Below are positions 10,118-18,672 of a stretch of 64,000 nt of DNA, piece after piece; position 1 is the stretch's first letter, and every line of letters begins with the position of its first letter. The notes below the pieces were generated by a model. It made no database searches, was not told the origin of the DNA, and saw nothing but the letters and a program-made list of their open reading frames with translations. The DNA comes from Trichomonas vaginalis G3 (lineage: Eukaryota; Parabasalia; Trichomonadida; Trichomonadidae). Location of the stretch: positions 32,627,896-32,691,895 of the forward strand of contig NC_067206.1 of NCBI RefSeq assembly GCF_026262505.1, read 5' to 3'. Position numbers and translations under genes: made by a program.

Positions 10118-10534
10118 ATGAGTCATAGAGTTCAATTGCTTCTGGGAGCATACCATATGACATTTCCTTTGAAAAGTGTTGACAAAACGATTGAGATGAA
10201 ATCTGTTCCATACGTATGTTATGGCAATTGTTTGTACATTGAGTCTAAAATAGCTAATGTCACAGGTATTTCAGGAGTTAATAGTAAAGGTTCAGTAGAA
10301 TATAAGTCTTTCTGTTATGCAGTCAATTCAATGTTCATTCCAAACGTTCCTGTCATAGCAACTCATTTAGGTAAATGGGTTCGCATTAGTCCTCATAATT
10401 TGAAAGACATGCAATTCAGACTTGTTGACTTTCAAGGAGAGCCTGTAGAACTGAAGGCACCAGTGCGAATGACTGTTGAAGTTGACTTTTTAGAAAATAT
10501 TAAATGCACAGCTTACAAGAGAACTCAGAGCTAA
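10118..10534 (+). CDS. Hypothetical capsid-type protein, second part
   Basis: 138 aa, beginning SHRVQLLLGAYHMTFPL. It matches the second half of the E2 product at 55305-56015, which has HLRSMLGILNFEKD at the same place, and both end in a K(D/S)..(D/N)(M/I)(Q/K)FR(L/I)(V/T)D segment. The strand-rich sequence fits a jelly-roll or other virion protein, but there is no decisive motif. Confidence 0.5.
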   Translation: MSHRVQLLLGAYHMTFPLKSVDKTIEMKSVPYVCYGNCLYIESKIANVTGISGVNSKGSVEYKSFCYAVNSMFIPNVPVIATHLGKWVRISPHNLKDMQFRLVDFQGEPVELKAPVRMTVEVDFLENIKCTAYKRTQS

Positions 10535-10745
10535 AAATATAAAGTATGAATGTTATGTATTAGGTCATGAACTTTGGTTGTTGCTGTTTGATGAAACAAA
10601 TGAGTTAGTTATGTCAGTCAAGAGAACAGAAAAATATTGTGTTAGTGAAAACTGCACCAAGTCAATAAGATTAGGTTTGCATTATAAAGATGAGTTCGAT
10701 ACTGTTGAAGAAGTTTTGGACAGATATTACAAATTGCTAACTTGA
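10491..10745 (+). CDS. Short open frame, possible small A1 protein
   Basis: An open frame overlapping the end of the previous gene. It encodes YECYVLGHELWLLLFDET ... SVKRTEKYC ... EEVLDRYYKLLT and then a stop. No ATG leads it in frame, so it may be a fragment or use an unseen start. The composition looks protein-like rather than random. Function unknown. Confidence 0.3.
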
Positions 10746-10760
10746 AATTTTTTGACTGAC

Positions 10761-10786
10761 GGCGCAAAGCGCCAAGACCGAAGGTC
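10761..10786 (+). repeat. Double-hairpin micro-repeat, intergenic copy
   Basis: GGCGCAAAGCGCC (loop AAA) then two bases then GACCGAAGGTC (loop GAA). Same layout as the in-frame copies, but with different stem sequence and outside any gene. It lies between converging gene ends. Confidence 0.8.
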
Positions 10787-10795
10787 CTGACTGCT

Positions 10796-11410
10796 TTAAT
10801 TTACTAAAACATATTTCAAGCAAAGTTTATATTCTGTTGAAAGTTTTGTATATTCATTCGAATATTTATACTTAAACTCAACTCCTGTAGTTCCTGGTGT
10901 TTCAATGATGCGGATGTTACCTATTTTCATGAATATTGGGGTTTGACCACAGCATTCGATTTCAGGGTCGAGATAGTCAATGACACATTGTTTCCCTGTT
11001 ATTCGTGAGATAACATTTTCAAGGTCCTCCTTTGTTAGAATTATTTGGTTCTTGCTTATAAGATTTACCAAAAGCTTCTTATCGTCTTTGAGTAAAGTTG
11101 TTTGATATAACTGAAGAAGGTAATGGTCTACGTTATCTGAAGGATTTGTTTGAACATTTGTGTAAGGGTTGTCGTTGGCTTCTCTTGAAAGAATTTGGTC
11201 CAGTGGTGGATACTCTAACTTAACATCTGATGTAGCGTTAGCGTTTGAAGCTGTGTTTAAATTCACCGACTTAAGTTCTGGTTCTTTTTCTTTCAAACAC
11301 TCTGAACTATAGTTCTTTATGACAATATTGTTTGTCGTTCGTGAGTCAACATTTGATGTTGGTTCAATTGGAACATTAACGGCACCAGCTAAGATGGATT
11401 TGCTTCTCAT
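10796..11410 (-). CDS. Conserved Polinton protein, homologue of E2 56511-57212
   Basis: 204 aa. The N-terminal half is low-complexity and polar. The C-terminal half is conserved with the E2 protein: LLVNLISKNQIILTKEDLEN, a C-C pair in EIECCGQTP against E2's EVSCCGTVA, a GNIRI strand, and Y(N/S)(E/D)...L(S/V)(T/D)EYK(L/I) at the end. The conserved CCG is the only notable motif. A virion or assembly role is suggested only by the neighbourhood. Confidence 0.6.
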   Translation of the reverse strand: MRSKSILAGAVNVPIEPTSNVDSRTTNNIVIKNYSSECLKEKEPELKSVNLNTASNANATSDVKLEYPPLDQILSREANDNPYTNVQTNPSDNVDHYLLQLYQTTLLKDDKKLLVNLISKNQIILTKEDLENVISRITGKQCVIDYLDPEIECCGQTPIFMKIGNIRIIETPGTTGVEFKYKYSNEYTKLSTEYKLCLKYVLVN

Positions 11411-11435
11411 TTCATATAGAATAAAAACCTTTTAT

Positions 11436-11837
11436 ATGTATGAAATGAACAATATACTCGACAAGGGTTTGAATGTAAAGCTAACGAATGAAAATATTGT
11501 TGAATTCACTGAGACAGGTGCTGTGTATAAAGATGTAGAACTACTGAACAAAAGAGCTAAGGGAAGAAGCAGGAACATGAACAAAGGGTGGAAGCCTATA
11601 AAAATTTATGTCAATGATGGCTCAGGAGGTTCAAACATAAAGTATGCAGAAAGTTATAGAGTTTATGCTCTCAAAGGTGAAAAGCCTTCATTTAAGAACA
11701 GCTATTCTAACGCATATCCTCAAAAGCTAACGGATAGGGAAGTGGATGATATGAATGACAGCAAAAATATTAACAGAAATGGCGACAGAGATGCATGGAA
11801 TTTGTTTACCATCAGTCAATTGAAGGTTAAACTTTAA
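11436..11837 (+). CDS. Hypothetical A1 protein, basic, 133 aa
   Basis: It starts at the ATG at 11436 (MYEMNNILDKGLNVKL), 25 bases from the divergent start at 11410, again with an A/T spacer. The body is basic and glycine/asparagine-rich (NKRAKGRSRNMNKGWKPIKI, NDGSGGSN). The stop overlaps the stop of the converging ATPase gene by 4 bases, showing virus-like compaction. Function not recognised. Confidence 0.5.
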   Translation: MYEMNNILDKGLNVKLTNENIVEFTETGAVYKDVELLNKRAKGRSRNMNKGWKPIKIYVNDGSGGSNIKYAESYRVYALKGEKPSFKNSYSNAYPQKLTDREVDDMNDSKNINRNGDRDAWNLFTISQLKVKL

Positions 11838-12721
11838 AACAATGTTGGTCGTTCCCATGGAATATTTTTGACTTTAATGGTATTAGTCATGATATGAATC
11901 TCAAGGTATGAACGAGGAGAGATGAGAGACTTATATGCTTCCCAAATTTCTTCAAAAGGTAATGTTATACCTGACTGTTTCCAAATGAGTTCAATATCAT
12001 AACGTGAGAAACCTTGAAAGATAACGAAGTCAGTTATGAGACGTTTTATGTTTAAAGCTAAAAACCTCCATGTTTGCATAAGTATTGCTACAGTTAAGTG
12101 GTAATGTCTGACTTTAGTAATGATGTTAGCTAATGGTGAGTCTGGTTTTGACACTAAACCTTTACCAGCGAAATCATCACAAACTAATAAAGTGTTTGAT
12201 GGATATTTTTTGAAGGGGTATTTTGAAAGTTTTGACAGAATGTAGTTTGTAAGTCGTTTCATATCGTAAACTCCTGAGTATTGACGTAAGTGGTGTTTGT
12301 CAATAATTCTTTCCATCTCCTCAGAAGTCTTTTGCATTCCTGACTGTATAAATTCAACGATGGCATAATATTTCCTCTTACGTCGAATGTAACGTTGAAG
12401 AAATTCAATGAGTTCACTGTCTGGAACTTTAACGACAGAGGCTTGAACTTTTGACATAAATGTTTTCGCTGTTGAGTCCATAGAGTCTGAAGTTGCTGAT
12501 ATAATGATTTGGTCATAGTAAGAGTCGTTTCCTAAACGCTCTGTTATGAGTATATGACGAATGAGGTTAAATGTCTTACCTGAACCCATCTTTCCACAAT
12601 AGAAATAAACACCATTTGAACAGAACTCATAGTCCTTACTGAAAGGAAGAATGAGAGAACTGTTGAGCTTTTCACTGCTTTCATTCATGTCTTCATCTAC
12701 GTCATGTATTAAATGCTTCAT
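11834..12721 (-). CDS. DNA-packaging ATPase (A32/FtsK-HerA type)
   Basis: 295 aa, apparently open throughout. Walker A is GKMGSGKT at residues 43-50. Walker B is LLVCDDFAG in the middle. It is followed by a polar strand region (HYHLTVAILMQTW) and an FQGFSRYDIELIW segment that is also present in the E2 ATPase as FSGFSRQQLNVM. In Polintons, virophages and large DNA viruses this ATPase pumps DNA into the capsid. It starts 16 bases from the divergent gene at 12738 and its end overlaps that of the gene at 11436. It is the clearest morphogenesis gene of A1. Confidence 0.88.
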   Translation of the reverse strand: MKHLIHDVDEDMNESSEKLNSSLILPFSKDYEFCSNGVYFYCGKMGSGKTFNLIRHILITERLGNDSYYDQIIISATSDSMDSTAKTFMSKVQASVVKVPDSELIEFLQRYIRRKRKYYAIVEFIQSGMQKTSEEMERIIDKHHLRQYSGVYDMKRLTNYILSKLSKYPFKKYPSNTLLVCDDFAGKGLVSKPDSPLANIITKVRHYHLTVAILMQTWRFLALNIKRLITDFVIFQGFSRYDIELIWKQSGITLPFEEIWEAYKSLISPRSYLEIHIMTNTIKVKNIPWERPTLF

Positions 12722-12737
12722 TTTATCTCCATTAAAA
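12722..12737. promoter_or_regulatory. 16-bp bidirectional start region
   Basis: The divergent starts at 12721 (-) and 12738 (+) are separated by TTTATCTCCATTAAAA, with symmetric T-rich and A-rich edges. Any promoter must lie within these bases or in the coding DNA. Confidence 0.6.
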
Positions 12738-13619
12738 ATGCAAGTCAGAAATATTCAGAACATAGCACCGAGTCTAACTGACAAGAGTATAAAGATATAC
12801 TATGAACATGTTATGATGAAACCAACCAAAATTCAAGAAAGTCAGTATACTTATGAATATCCAAGACACTGGGTAGAGTATGTAGGAGGTGAGAAAGCTA
12901 TTGAAATCAGACAGGTTCGAAGTATTCCAGCAGGAAGAACAATATTATTGAAGAACTTTAATGTTTTGAGATATAATGATGAAACAAAGAAGCAAGATAG
13001 TTTCCCTGTTGCTGTGTATGTGAACTTAGATACAGGAGATGACATGAAAGTTTTTAATACAAAGCTTCAAACGGTAGTGAGAGAACAACTGACTGCGGAA
13101 GGACATCCATTACCTTCAGAAGTTACCATAGCATATAATTTTGAAACAAACTCAATAGATTTTAAAGTCGTCTCTGCAAAGAAGTCAGGTTTTACATTTA
13201 ATGAAGCAGATGTATATTCGAATGAAAACTTCAAAGCTATTGCATGGTTAGATAATGACGATTGCTTTAAGAAAATATTTAAATACAGTGACTCAACGAT
13301 GTCAATAGATGACCTTCGTGGAATGTTACCATCGACGTTTACAGTAGAAGGTTCAGCAGGATTGCTTACAAGATTGTCAATTGGTGGTATTTGGTCTCGT
13401 GAGAACATTGTTATAAAATCCAGTATAAGTGAATTTGCTGAAGAATCTATATTATGTCTTTCAAACTACATGTATTCGCCGCCGAAGCATTATAGTATAA
13501 CAAACTTTGTCAGTAAGTTTAACATAAGACTTGTCGAACCTTCTTCAATGAAAGATGTTGTGCTACCCAAAGACGGAAAGGATGGACTCATTATTGAGAT
13601 GATTTTAATAGCATATTAA
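12738..13619 (+). CDS. Candidate minor capsid (penton-like) protein
   Basis: 293 aa, beta-rich. It is homologous to the A2 protein split at 17917 and 31373: YTYEYPRHWVEY against YRFDYPLRWLRD, and ENIVIKSSISEFAEESILCL against DAVIVHASFSGAQNSFLCLA. The start at 12738 is preferred over upstream ATGs because it follows the bidirectional spacer. Its partner across the spacer is the packaging ATPase. A single jelly-roll vertex protein would fit the size, strand content and location, but no diagnostic motif proves it. It abuts the next gene with no spacing. Confidence 0.5.
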   Translation: MQVRNIQNIAPSLTDKSIKIYYEHVMMKPTKIQESQYTYEYPRHWVEYVGGEKAIEIRQVRSIPAGRTILLKNFNVLRYNDETKKQDSFPVAVYVNLDTGDDMKVFNTKLQTVVREQLTAEGHPLPSEVTIAYNFETNSIDFKVVSAKKSGFTFNEADVYSNENFKAIAWLDNDDCFKKIFKYSDSTMSIDDLRGMLPSTFTVEGSAGLLTRLSIGGIWSRENIVIKSSISEFAEESILCLSNYMYSPPKHYSITNFVSKFNIRLVEPSSMKDVVLPKDGKDGLIIEMILIAY

Positions 13620-13844
13620 ATGAGCTTGTTCTTGAAGGTCATTCATGATGAAATAACTGTTGTAGAAGATGTTAGCAATTGTTCAGACATTTTGAAGCGT
13701 ATAGATGAGATAAGAAAGAAGTTAGATAGACCGCAAAGCGGTGAGGGCGAAGCCCGTGAGAACGTTTATGTTTCATTGACTTTCTCCAGTAACGAGAACT
13801 TTTATGAGATAATATTGAAGAGAGATGATTTTAATATGGTGTAA
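13620..13844 (+). CDS. Small A1 protein with embedded double-hairpin repeat
   Basis: 74 aa. The ATG directly follows the stop of the upstream gene (TAAATGAGC) and its own stop is directly followed by the next ATG, so three genes run nose to tail. Residues 38-46 (PQSGEGEAR) are encoded by the micro-repeat at 13730-13755. The flanking sequence is helical and then strand-like. Function unknown. Confidence 0.55.
   Translation: MSLFLKVIHDEITVVEDVSNCSDILKRIDEIRKKLDRPQSGEGEARENVYVSLTFSSNENFYEIILKRDDFNMV
13730..13755 (+). repeat. Double-hairpin micro-repeat, in frame
   Basis: ACCGCAAAGCGGT, then GA, then GGGCGAAGCCC (sharing its first G with the spacer). Both hairpins are perfect. The translation RPQSGEGEA parallels KPQRGEDEV (465-490) and KPQSGEVVD (48677). 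Confidence 0.85.
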
Positions 13845-14371
13845 ATGGTAGCTTGGGCAGCTTTAGGCGCAATGGGAACAAAAGCATTAGCATTTGGAGC
13901 AAAAGCACTTGGAGCTTATGACGCAGTAAATAAAATGAGTGGAGGAAGGGTTTCGAAGACATTAGATGCAAATAAAGGGAAGATTGGAGGCTGGGTTGCA
14001 AAGAAGTTAAGATTAAATAAAATAGGGCTCATAAATAAAGCATCCAATTTGGTTGCGACTGAGTCAGAAAATGCTTTAGGAAAGGACGATGAGTTTGCAA
14101 AACACGCAAAAGACTTTAATGACCAGATGAAAGGTGAAACAATGCATTTAAATAGATCGATGGAACTAAAGAAAATGTTTCTTCTCCACCAGCGGTTTAT
14201 CCGTACGGACCTTATGGAATGTATGGAAACCCTTATGAACGACCATTTGACCCATTGACTGGTGGAAGTAATTGGTATCATTATGGACGAAGAAGAAAGA
14301 CAGTCAAGTTGGAGACAGACGTGAAGAAAGCAACTAAAAAGAAACCAAGGAAGAGAGTTATAAAGCAATGA
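13845..14371 (+). pseudogene. Basic small virion-type protein (pVI/pX-like)
   Basis: The N-terminal part (MVAWAALGAMGTKALAFGAK) is an Ala/Gly-rich amphipathic helix, then basic helices (KIGGWVAKKLRLNKIG). The C-terminal end is very basic (YGRRRKTVKLE ... KKATKKKPRKRVIKQ). An amphipathic helix plus a basic tail resembles adenovirus core/cement proteins, and similar proteins sit in A2 (32159) and E2 (60783, 61023). It appears broken (about one break). The last 30 bases coincide with the 3' end of the unrelated coiled-coil gene of element B; see findings. Confidence 0.5.
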
Positions 14372-14384
14372 ATTCAACAGGGTG

Positions 14385-14440
14385 AAAAACCGGGTGAAAA
14401 AAGAGGTGAGATTTCACCACTTCACCTAAATTTATTTTTG
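14385..14440. promoter_or_regulatory. Putative operator palindrome GGTGAGATTTCACC
   Basis: Core dyad at 14405-14418 with the same GGGTGAAAAA left block and CACCTAAATTTATTTTTG right block as at 5180-5240. It stands about 75 bases upstream of the 14492 start. In element B the corresponding site is GTTAGATCTAAC. Confidence 0.5.
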
Positions 14441-14491
14441 TGCTATGTTTTCATACGTGTGAGGGTGGTGATATCATTAATTTTTATATAA

Positions 14492-14818
14492 ATGACGAAA
14501 ACTATTGAGATAACAAACTACAACGGTCATGAGTTCAAGAATTTGTTCTTCGTTCCTCGTGAAAATACATTCTATCAGATACGAGGGAGAAAGGATAAAG
14601 TTAGTTTGAGCGTTTATGAAGGAATGAAGAATGGAAAGTTTATACAAGCATACGATACAAACGGTAAACGTGTTTCATTAGCTTTGTCAAAACTTACTAA
14701 CATTTATTTTGACAGTGACTTTGACTCTGACGATTGGCGCGACAGCAGCGATACTGAAGAATATGAACTATTGTGTGAAGCACAGCAATGGGAAGAGTTG
14801 CAATACTTTTGTAAGTAA
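14492..14818 (+). CDS. End-linked small protein, 'ITNYNGHEF' family
   Basis: 108 aa. A strand-rich core (IEITNYNGHEF ... NTFYQIRGRKDKVSL ... DTNGKRVSLALSKL) is followed by an acidic tail. Element B carries a near copy at 18224-18544, and the C-terminal domain of the B HNH protein has the same pattern. The start lies in TTTTTATATAAATG, the commonest Polinton start context here. It is the last gene before the terminal repeat. Function unknown; its repeated link with element ends and an HNH nuclease suggests DNA binding. Confidence 0.6.
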   Translation: MTKTIEITNYNGHEFKNLFFVPRENTFYQIRGRKDKVSLSVYEGMKNGKFIQAYDTNGKRVSLALSKLTNIYFDSDFDSDDWRDSSDTEEYELLCEAQQWEELQYFCK

Positions 14819-14819
14819 G

Positions 14820-15024
14820 AACGTTTATTTTTTACAGTAGTGAAGTCGTTTGTGAAAACGTTAGTGAGGTGAAGTGGTTGGTGGCTTTATAAATATTTAA
14901 GGTTAAGTTGGTGTTTGTGTTTGTGTTGTAAAATATACGTTAACGGTTTTGTAAAGTGTCAAATTCACATATAATGTGTAAGGAGGCGCGCAGTGCCTCA
15001 GTACACAATATATGTATACTAACT
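14820..15024 (-). repeat. A1 right terminal repeat with cruciform
   Basis: The end reads AGTTAGTATA inward on the minus strand. It contains a stem, ACATATAATGTGTA (14967-14980) with TACACAATATATGT (15002-15015), around an inner GAGGC/GCCTC hairpin (14983-14999). It is related to both ends of element B. The inner part has AACGTATATTTTACAACACAAAC and TTAAATATTTATAAA type segments in short blocks shared with B. Confidence 0.8.
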
Positions 15025-15308
15025 AACGCGACCCATATGAAAATACTATTGACTATGACAACAATGGGAACCCGACAGGTACTCACATTCGTGTTCGTAA
15101 AAATAGAAGAAAGTATACAAGAGAATATTATGAAGTTTTAGGCAAACATGGCAAAATGTACACACTGCAAGCAGAAGATAAAACTACTATTGTCAGACCT
15201 CGTTTCAAACTTGTCAAAGTTCAAGGTGGTATACTTTCAAAGACAGTTCCTAACAAATATAAGACAACTCCTGACGAATATGCTAAAGAAGTTGAAAATG
15301 ACGACTAA
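15025..15308 (+). pseudogene. A2 integrase, C-terminal part
   Basis: An open frame that begins at the A1 boundary. The product has THIRVRKNRRKYTREYYEVL, a GKMYTLQAEDKTTIVRPRF strand region and a FKLVKVQGG segment, parallel to TKVRVVLD ... NYYIVD ... GYLIKAADDSIAFYPRHKLV in the A1 integrase. This is the SH3/chromo-like end of a Polinton integrase. The catalytic core should lie to the left of A1, outside the window. Confidence 0.7.
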
Positions 15309-15319
15309 GCAATTCTATA

Positions 15320-17898
15320 TCATGCGTAAACTGTCATGTAAGGTGGCATGTATTCTTTACTTTGTCCCGTTGTTTGCGTATATCCTGAAACGAAATGTGT
15401 ATGGTTTCCTTCTCCCTGAGTGTCATCCCAGTAACAATTTATAGCAAACTTAACGTCCTCTTTAACATCATATCCTTTACCTTTTGTCATTCCTGACCAA
15501 TCCCAATATCTATGCTTATGCCAACCTGCTTGAGATGTACTTAAATCTATGTAATGACTGTGTGCAGGTAAATTTTCACCTGAAATCGTTTTACTTCCAC
15601 CTGTTTCCTTTGAAGAGTTTGCACAATACAAAAACCTGTCGACTATTTGTTCCCATGCACCAACACCAAACATTACTTGAGGACCTCTTGCATCCATAGA
15701 TGTATAAATAGAACCTACTGGGTTCATTAAATCAAACATATGAGATATTATAGGATTGTCTCTTTTGAACTTAAAATATAGTGCAACTATTTCAGGTTTC
15801 TTCTGGTTTGTGTCAGAATATTTTTTATAATATAATCTTATGTTTTCAGGGTAGGTAAAATCTTGACTATAATATTTATTTCTGTCATCTGTATAATAAT
15901 ATACTATTCTCGTTTTTTCTATTGCATTATATCTTTTATATCTATAATAATCTAAATATAATGTTAGCTTTTGTTCATCTACATGTGGTGTTCTGTCGTC
16001 ATCTCCATAGTCATAATAATGTGGTGCTGGAGCTGGGTCGGGCAATGTCATATCTGCCATTTCATAAACTCTTAAATATTTCTTTTGTTCGTCTCCATAT
16101 AAGTTTAAGTAGCAGTTGTTGTCTAATGGAACTTTAACTTGTGTACCATCATTCTTTTTATAGCTTACATACATTTCATTGTTATTTTTCGGAATGAGTT
16201 TATACCGTGTACCATTTTTTAAGGACTGTACCAACTGCCATCTAAAATATTTATTTTCTTCATTGACAGAAAAGTCACCAACAATAGTTTCAATATTTTT
16301 GTTCCTATCAAACTTTGGTATATTTCATTGACATATGTTTTATCTGCTTTATTTTCAAGGCTAACGTTTAAGTCTGTTATTTCAGAAGATGTATGTGTAT
16401 GTCCAACGTCACTTTTCCTGTTTAAGGTTTCTTGTAAGTTTGTAATATCAGATATAGAATGTGTATGTTCAACGTCACTTTTCCTGTTTAAGGTTTCTTG
16501 TAAGTTTGTAATATCAGATATAGAATGTGTATGTTCAACGTCACTTTTCCTGTTTAAGGTTTCTTGTAAGTTTGTAATATCAGATATAGAATGTGTATGT
16601 TCAACGTCACTTTTCCTGTTTAAGGTTTCTTGTAAGTTTGTAATATCAGATATAGAATGTGTATGTTCAACGTCACTTTTCCTGTTTAAGGTTTCTTGTA
16701 AGTTTGTAATATCAGATATAGAATGTGTATGTTCAACGTCACTTTTCCTGTTTAAGGTTTCTTGTAAGTTTGTAATATCAGATATAGAATGTGTATGTTC
16801 AACGTCACTTTTCCTGTTTAAGGTTTCTTGTAAGTTTGTAATATCAGATATAGAATGTGTATGTTCAACGTCACTTTTCCTGTTTAAGGTTTCTTGTAAG
16901 TTTGTAATATCAGATATAGAATGTGTATGTTCAACGTCACTTTTCCTGTTTAAGGTTTCTTGTAAGTTTGTAATATCAGATATAGAATGTGTATGTTCAA
17001 CGTCACTTTTCCTGTTTAAGGTTTCTTGTAAGTTTGTAATATCAGATATAGAATGTGTATGTTCAACGTCACTTTTCCTGTTTAAGGTTTCTTGTAAGTT
17101 TGTAATATCAGATATAGAATGTGTATGTTCAACGTCACTTTTCCTGTTTAAGGTTTCTTGTAAGTTTGTAATATCAGATATAGAATGTGTATGTTCAACG
17201 TCACTTTTCCTGTTTAAGGTTTCTTGTAAGTTTGTAATATCAGATATAGAATGTGTATGTTCAACGTCACTTTTCCTGTTTAAGGTTTCTTGTAAGTTTG
17301 TAATATCAGATATAGAATGTGTATGTTCAACGTCACTTTTCCTGTTTAAGGTTTCTTGTAAGTTTGTAATATCAGATATAGAATGTGTATGAGTCTTATC
17401 TGCTTTTGTCTCTAATGTTTCCTTAAGACTTGGTATTTGGTTAATATAATGTATATGAGTCTTTTTAGAATATTCGTTTTCAGCTCTTGTCACTTCACTT
17501 GACATTTTATTGTCGACATATGTTTTGTCTGCTAGTTCAGGATGAGTATGTTCTTTTGTTGCATAAGCATTGTTAGCTCTTTCTTCTTCTTTTGCTATTG
17601 CATCGTCTACATATTCTTTGTCAGCTTTGTTGTCAACATCTGCTTTCAAAAGAAGTTCATTTATAGGTTTCTCGTTTAAAGTTCCTTTTGTTGGATTTAT
17701 ACAGACAGTATTGTTCTTATTGTCTTGAAATAGAAACTCATCTGTTATAGGGTTTAATGTCAGTTTTAAGTTTCCATCCTTTAAAGTTTCAGATATCTTA
17801 GAATAGTTTGAAAAGTTTGTTGTGTTCTTATTTAGAGCTTGCATAATGAGTTGTCGGTTGTGTTGTATTTCTCTCATAGACGCTGTTTCATTTGACAT
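15320..17898 (-). pseudogene. A2 fibre gene with fifteen 22-aa repeats and collar tip
   Basis: The N-terminus (MSNETASMREIQHNRQL) is followed by KADKEYVD-type units, a shaft of fifteen near-identical 22-aa repeats (SISDITNLQETLNRK plus SDVEHTH), a KADKTYVNEIYQSLIG joint and a C-terminal tip: FGVGAWEQIVDRFLYCANSS, AHSHYIDLSTSQAGWHKHR, EGNHTHFVSGYTQTT, EYMPPYMTVYA. That is the phage tail-collar signature. The final kilobase is nearly the same DNA as in the E2 fibre (53640-54700), unlike the rest of the two elements. About one break. It shares an 18-bp start region with the gene at 17917. Confidence 0.85.
16398..17390 (-). repeat. Fifteen 66-bp coding tandem repeats in the fibre shaft
   Basis: The 66-bp unit encodes 22 aa with a HTH metal-site-like motif and a short helix. 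The units look identical at DNA level, so the array was expanded or homogenised recently. The E2 fibre lacks the array and has scattered KADKEYVD units instead. Confidence 0.95.
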
Positions 17899-17916
17899 TT
17901 TTATTATAGATAAAAT
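17899..17916. promoter_or_regulatory. 18-bp bidirectional start region
   Basis: The spacer TTTTATTATAGATAAAAT lies between the fibre start (17898, -) and the capsid-type gene start (17917, +). It is close to a palindrome (TTTTAT...ATAAAA). Confidence 0.65.
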
Positions 17917-17981
17917 ATGCTTCCAATAGAAAAAGAAAATTCTAGAGTTGCTACAACTAAACCATTAGATGAACTTTTTAC
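17917..17981 (+). pseudogene. A2 capsid-type gene, 5' part before insertion B
   Basis: Starts with MLPIEKENSRVATTKPLDEL directly from the bidirectional spacer and runs into the target duplication TTTTAC at 17976-17981, where B is inserted. The rest of the gene is at 31373-32084. Confidence 0.7.
17976..17981 (+). repeat. Target duplication of B, left copy (TTTTAC)
   Basis: TTTTAC at 17976-17981 and 31367-31372 directly flanks element B. Six bases is the normal Polinton duplication length. Confidence 0.85.
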
Positions 17982-18205
17982 AGTTAGTATCGCTAAGTCG
18001 TGTACTGTGGCACTGCGCGCTTCCGTACACCACTTAGCGGTTTTGACACTTTACGAAACCGGTAACGTATATTTTACAATACAACCATAACACCAACTCA
18101 ACCTTAAATATTTACAAAACCGTTAACGTATATTTTACAACACAAACGACAACACTAACTTAACCTTAAATATTTACAAAACCACCAACCACTTCACCTC
18201 ACTAA
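17982..18205 (+). repeat. B left terminal repeat with cruciform
   Basis: Starts AGTTAGTATC. The stem CGCTAAGTCGTGTAC (17991-18005) pairs with GTACACCACTTAGCG (18025-18039). The loop holds GGCACTGCGCGC, which is shared with A1. A segment of about 60 bp (AACGTATATTTTACAA ... TTAAATATTTACAAAACC) occurs twice here but once at the right end. Confidence 0.85.
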
Positions 18206-18223
18206 TGTAAAAAATAAACGTTC

Positions 18224-18544
18224 TCACTTACAAAAGTATTGCAACTCCTCCCATTGCTGTGCTTCATATAACAGCTCATAATCTTCTGACTCACTTTCTT
18301 CTTCATATAGGTCAAAATCACTGTCATAGTTTATACCTGTAAGTTTTGACAAAGCTAATGAAACACGCTTACCGTTTGTATCGTATGCTTGTATAAACTT
18401 TCCATTCTTCATTCCTTCATAAACGCTCAAACTAACTTTATCCTTTCTCCCTCGTATCTGATAGAATGTATTTTCACGAGGAACGAAGAACAAATTCTTG
18501 AACTCATGACCGTTGTAGTTTGTTATCTCAATAGTTTTCGTCAT
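18224..18544 (-). CDS. End-linked small protein, 'ITNYNGHEF' family (B copy)
   Basis: 106 aa, nearly identical to the A1 product at 14492-14818 except in the acidic tail (DLYEEESESEDYELL here). It starts in the same TTTTTATATAAATG context. It lies between the left terminal repeat and the palindrome and has no mirror copy; the right side carries the distantly similar gene 30687-31121 instead. Function unknown. Confidence 0.65.
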   Translation of the reverse strand: MTKTIEITNYNGHEFKNLFFVPRENTFYQIRGRKDKVSLSVYEGMKNGKFIQAYDTNGKRVSLALSKLTGINYDSDFDLYEEESESEDYELLYEAQQWEELQYFCK

Positions 18545-18611
18545 TTATATAAAAATTAATGATATCACCACCCTCACACGTATGAAAACATAGCACAAAA
18601 ATAATGTTTAT

Positions 18612-18652
18612 GTTAGAATGTTAGATCTAACACGTTTTCTAACCTCATTTCT
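18612..18652. promoter_or_regulatory. Putative operator GTTAGATCTAAC (B version)
   Basis: A perfect dyad at 18620-18631, mirrored at 30551-30562, with a related GGTAGATCTAACC site near 23374 and 25480. It takes the place held by GGTGAGATTTCACC in A1, with the same downstream ATTATTTTTGTGCTATG block. Confidence 0.45.
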
Positions 18653-18672
18653 ACCCTGTTGAATTCATTGCT

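Larger units (their letters stand above)
1..15024. mobile_element. Polinton A1 (right part; left end outside window)
   Basis: A Maverick/Polinton recognised from its gene set: protein-primed polymerase N-terminal region, integrase, A32-like packaging ATPase, phage-type collar fibre and small capsid-type genes. Its right end is placed at 15024, where the terminal repeat (AGTTAGTATA on the minus strand) stops and an unrelated integrase fragment of element A2 starts. The next six bases, AACGCG, should be its target duplication, but the partner copy lies outside the window. No capsid gene like that of E2 is seen in the visible part, so it may lie to the left. The element looks broken, with roughly ten breaks, mostly in the fibre gene. 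Age: probably moderate. Confidence 0.85.

Noticed and set aside
16398-17390. CRISPR-like array
   Set aside because: The repeats are contiguous with no unique spacers and encode protein repeats.
16328-17392. A 354-aa open frame on the plus strand made of repeats
   Set aside because: It is the antisense shadow of the fibre shaft repeats; the sense strand has the known fibre layout.
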